From DASYML01 sp036399835 (lineage in GTDB: Bacteria; Acidobacteriota; Blastocatellia; Pyrinomonadales; Pyrinomonadaceae), in the NCBI GenBank assembly GCA_036399835.1, contig DASWMI010000136.1, positions 1-24,804 of the forward strand: DNA of 24,804 nt, given 5' to 3'. A model generated the notes under the pieces. It saw nothing but the letters and a program-made list of their open reading frames with translations, had not been told where the DNA came from and did not search any database. Position numbers and translations under genes: made by a program. The stretch's first letter is position 1. Each line of letters begins with the position of its first letter. This document shows positions 22,710 to 24,804 of the stretch, piece by piece.

Positions 22710-23062
22710 TTCTGCTTGCAGATGAAAGTATTGATAGGCAGATTGTCCAGCGGCTGCGGCAAGACGGCTAAGAAGTTTTATACATCGCTGAAATGAAGCC
22801 GGGAATAACAGACGATCTCGTTCTTGAGAGTGCAAATCAAAGAATGGCGTTGTTGGTCACGGCAGATAAGGATTTCGGTGAGCTGATGTTTCGCGAAGGA
22901 AGATTGAGTTCCGGTGGCGTGGTGTTAATTCGTTTAGCTGGTTTGTCTTCAGAACGGAAAGCCGAAATTGTCTCAAGCGCCTTCGGAGAACATAAAGCAG
23001 ACTTTGCGCGCTGCTTTAGTGTGATTTCGCCGGGCAGAATAAGAATTGGTCAAAAGATTTGA
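22706..23062 (+). pseudogene. DUF5615 PIN-like toxin, inactivated by an in-frame TAA
   Basis: From the ATG at 22706 the frame reads MILLADESIDRQIVQRLRQDG, then TAA at 22769-22771. It then continues open in the same frame as EVLYIAEMKPGITDDLVLESA, VTADKDFGELMFREGR and GGVVLIRL to a stop at 23062. Both halves match DUF5615, whose members usually have an aromatic or His residue at the stop position (DGYEV or DGHEV). One base change from TAT or TAC explains it. The full length would be about 118 residues. A restart at the ATG at 22793 would lack the N-terminal acidic residues of the PIN-like active site and has no ribosome site. A sequencing error remains possible. Confidence 0.85.
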
Positions 23063-23173
23063 AGAGGGATTCGGGCGCTTAAAGGAGAAAACGCTGGGCG
23101 TCGAATTGCAAGATCGGGGCTTTCCTCTTATAGTGCTTCGTTCATCCATCACGCGCCAAAAGCGTTTCTCTTT

Positions 23174-24804
23174 ATGAACCTCGAAGTCATCACACCCGAA
23201 CAGGTCGCCGCACATAATCTCACCGAAGAGGAATTCGCACGCATCACTGAGCTGCTCGGACGCGAGCCGACGTTTGTCGAGCTTGGTATCTTTTCGGTCA
23301 TGTGGTCCGAGCACTGCTCTTATAAATCATCGCGCGTATACTTGAAGAGATTGCCGACGACGGGCGAGCGCGTCATTGTCCCGCCGGGCGAGAACGCCGG
23401 GGTGGTTGACGTGGGCGACGGCTGGTGCGCAGCCTTCAAGGTCGAATCGCACAATCATCCGTCTTTCATAGAGCCTTTTCAGGGCGCGGCGACGGGCGTC
23501 GGCGGCATCCTGCGCGACATCTTCACAATGGGCGCGCGCCCCATCGCGGCGATGAACTCTTTGCGCTTCGGCTCGCTGGACCACCCGCAGACGGGCAAGC
23601 GCAACCGCGCGCTGCTGGCGGGCGTCGTCGCCGGAATCGCGCACTACGGGAATGCTTTCGGCGTTGCCACGGTCGGTGGCGAAGTCGCCTTCGACGATGC
23701 TTACGGTTTCAACCCGCTCGTCAACGCTTTCGCGCTAGGGCTGGTCCGGCGCGACCAAATCTTTTTCGGCAAGGCGACGGGTGTCGGCAATCCCGTGCTC
23801 TACGTCGGCGCGAAGACGGGGCGCGACGGGATACACGGCGCGACGATGGCTTCCGCCGAGTTTGACGAAGAGGCGCTTGAGAAGCGGCCTACCGTGCAGG
23901 TCGGCGACCCCTTTCTGGAAAAGCTGCTGCTGGAAGCCTGCCTCGAAGCGATGCGCAGCGGCGCGGTCGCCGGGATACAGGACATGGGCGCGGCAGGTTT
24001 GACTTCATCTTCATGCGAGATGGCCGCGCGCGCGGGCACTGGGATAGAACTGGACCTGAGCCTCGTGCCGCAACGCGAAGAGGGGATGACGGCCTACGAA
24101 ATGCTCCTCTCGGAATCGCAGGAGCGTATGCTGATCGTCGCGCATCGCGGGCGCGAGCGCGAAGTGATGGACATCTTTCGCAAGTGGGACCTGGATGCCG
24201 TCGTCATCGGTCGCGTCCGCGAAGGCAGCCGGATGGTCGTCATTCACCAGGCCGAGAAGGTCGCGGATATTCCTGTCTCTGCCCTGACAGACGAAGCGCC
24301 GCGTTATGAAAGACCGATCAAGAACAGTCTGAAGTCCGGAGTCAGGAGTCTTGAGTCGGAAAAACAACTGGCCTCGGACTCTAGACTCCAGACTCCGGAC
24401 TCCGGACTCTACAACGATTCGTTGATGCGTCTGCTGGCTGCGCCGAACATCGCCTCGAAGCAATGGGTTTACAGGCAGTACGACCACATGGTGAGGACCA
24501 ACACGGCTATTCTGCCGGGCGCTGACGCTGCCGTGTTGAGAATCAAGGAGACGCGGCGCGGGTTGGCGATGACGCTCGACGGCAACGGGCTTTACTGCGC
24601 CGCGAATCCGCGCGAGGGAGCGAAGCTGGTTGTCGCCGAAGCTGCGCGTAACGTTGTCTGCGTCGGCGCGCGGCCCATCGCCATCACCAACTGTTTGAAC
24701 TTCGCTTCACCCGAAAGGCCGGAAGTGATGTGGTCCTTCTCGGAAACGATTGACGGCATGGCCGAAGCTTGCCGCGTCTTTAACACTCCGGTCGTCTCCG
24801 GCAA
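23174..24804 (+). CDS. purL: Phosphoribosylformylglycinamidine synthase subunit PurL, 3' end outside the window
   Basis: The frame is open for 543 codons to the window edge. It is the small, PurS/PurQ-dependent PurL, which uses ATP and ammonia to make FGAM. Landmarks are FSVMWSEHCSYKSSR, FKVESHNHPSFIEPFQGAATGVGGILRDIFTMGARPIA, VGAKTGRDGIHGATMAS, DMGAAGLTSSSCEMA, MLLSESQERM and APNIASKQWVYRQYDHMV. Residues 385-412 are encoded by a palindromic heptamer repeat inserted in frame, in the linker between the two halves of the protein; flanking conserved sequence is intact on both sides. The ATG at 23174 gives the normal start; the ribosome site is weak. About 200 residues should lie beyond the edge. 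Confidence 0.95.
   Translation, partial: MNLEVITPEQVAAHNLTEEEFARITELLGREPTFVELGIFSVMWSEHCSYKSSRVYLKRLPTTGERVIVPPGENAGVVDVGDGWCAAFKVESHNHPSFIEPFQGAATGVGGILRDIFTMGARPIAAMNSLRFGSLDHPQTGKRNRALLAGVVAGIAHYGNAFGVATVGGEVAFDDAYGFNPLVNAFALGLVRRDQIFFGKATGVGNPVLYVGAKTGRDGIHGATMASAEFDEEALEKRPTVQVGDPFLEKLLLEACLEAMRSGAVAGIQDMGAAGLTSSSCEMAARAGTGIELDLSLVPQREEGMTAYEMLLSESQERMLIVAHRGREREVMDIFRKWDLDAVVIGRVREGSRMVVIHQAEKVADIPVSALTDEAPRYERPIKNSLKSGVRSLESEKQLASDSRLQTPDSGLYNDSLMRLLAAPNIASKQWVYRQYDHMVRTNTAILPGADAAVLRIKETRRGLAMTLDGNGLYCAANPREGAKLVVAEAARNVVCVGARPIAITNCLNFASPERPEVMWSFSETIDGMAEACRVFNTPVVSG
24331..24409. repeat. Heptamer palindrome, GAGTCCG type, inside purL
   Basis: The left arm (24332-24360) reads in 7-bp steps AGTCCGG, AGTCAGG, AGTCTTG, AGTCGGA. 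The right arm (24372-24409), reverse-complemented, reads AGTCCGG, AGTCCGG, AGTCTGG, AGTCTAG, AGTCCGA. The arms flank a short spacer, AAAACAACTGGC. It causes no frameshift or stop and encodes a Ser-rich hydrophilic stretch (SGVRSLESEK, then ASDSRLQTPDSGL). The word matches the intergenic element at 1971-2057. Confidence 0.85.

Noticed and set aside
22769..22771. Recoding of the in-frame TAA in the toxin gene
   Set aside because: TAA is not used for selenocysteine or pyrrolysine, no slippery site or recoding structure is seen, and the neighbours use TAA as a normal stop.
23425..23865. 146-codon plus-strand frame inside purL
   Set aside because: It is an out-of-frame shadow, Arg-rich with no domain, within the firmly identified purL frame.

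Overview
The window is GC-rich and gene-dense, with the long antisense open frames typical of strong third-position bias. The gene content suggests a Gram-negative, environmental Acidobacteriota-like bacterium, perhaps class Blastocatellia. The pointers are an outer-membrane beta-barrel with an N-terminal carboxypeptidase-regulatory-like domain, a PDZ-containing NtrB-type kinase, a DsbA-VKOR oxidative-folding pair, DUF4870 and DUF4019 proteins, and intergenic heptamer repeats. This assignment is inference; the window contains no rRNA or other marker that settles it.

Layout. (1) Positions 1-1950: the first codons of a Rossmann-fold gene run off the left edge, divergent from trxB (thioredoxin reductase). 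A terminator follows trxB, then a convergent HxlR-family regulator with four extra cysteines. (2) Positions 2250-10275: a signalling block. A soluble triple-GAF histidine kinase and a receiver-GGDEF diguanylate cyclase lie on +. They converge on an NtrC-type sigma-54 activator and its membrane PDZ-GAF-PAS kinase on -. (3) Positions 10620-12398: an outer-membrane beta-barrel on -. (4) Positions 12864-16899: M16 protease, YycJ-type metallo-hydrolase, DUF4019 lipoprotein and purB, probably one transcription unit. (5) Positions 16958-17968: two tandem DUF4870 membrane proteins on -. (6) Positions 18095-24804: purS-purQ, then about 4 kb of other genes, then purL, which runs off the right edge. The intervening genes are DsbA-like, VKOR, a small SRA/PUA-like protein, two secreted thioredoxin-fold proteins, and a DUF433 antitoxin with a broken DUF5615 toxin.

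How the genes work together. purB, purS, purQ and purL belong to de novo purine synthesis; PurS, PurQ and PurL form the FGAM synthetase complex. DsbA-like and VKOR proteins should form a periplasmic disulfide-making relay, with two extracytoplasmic redoxins nearby. The paired kinases and regulators probably control c-di-GMP output and sigma-54 promoters respectively.

The most unusual signal is a set of dispersed palindromes built from tandem 7-bp words. The word differs between sites (GATGAAG, GTGATGA, ACCTGTY, GAGTCCG), but the design is the same: heptamers, a spacer, then reverse-complement heptamers. They sit at gene ends or starts. One lies in frame inside purL, adding about 28 residues to a linker, and another supplies the last codons and stop of the diguanylate cyclase. 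A second point of interest is a toxin gene killed by one in-frame TAA while its antitoxin stays intact.
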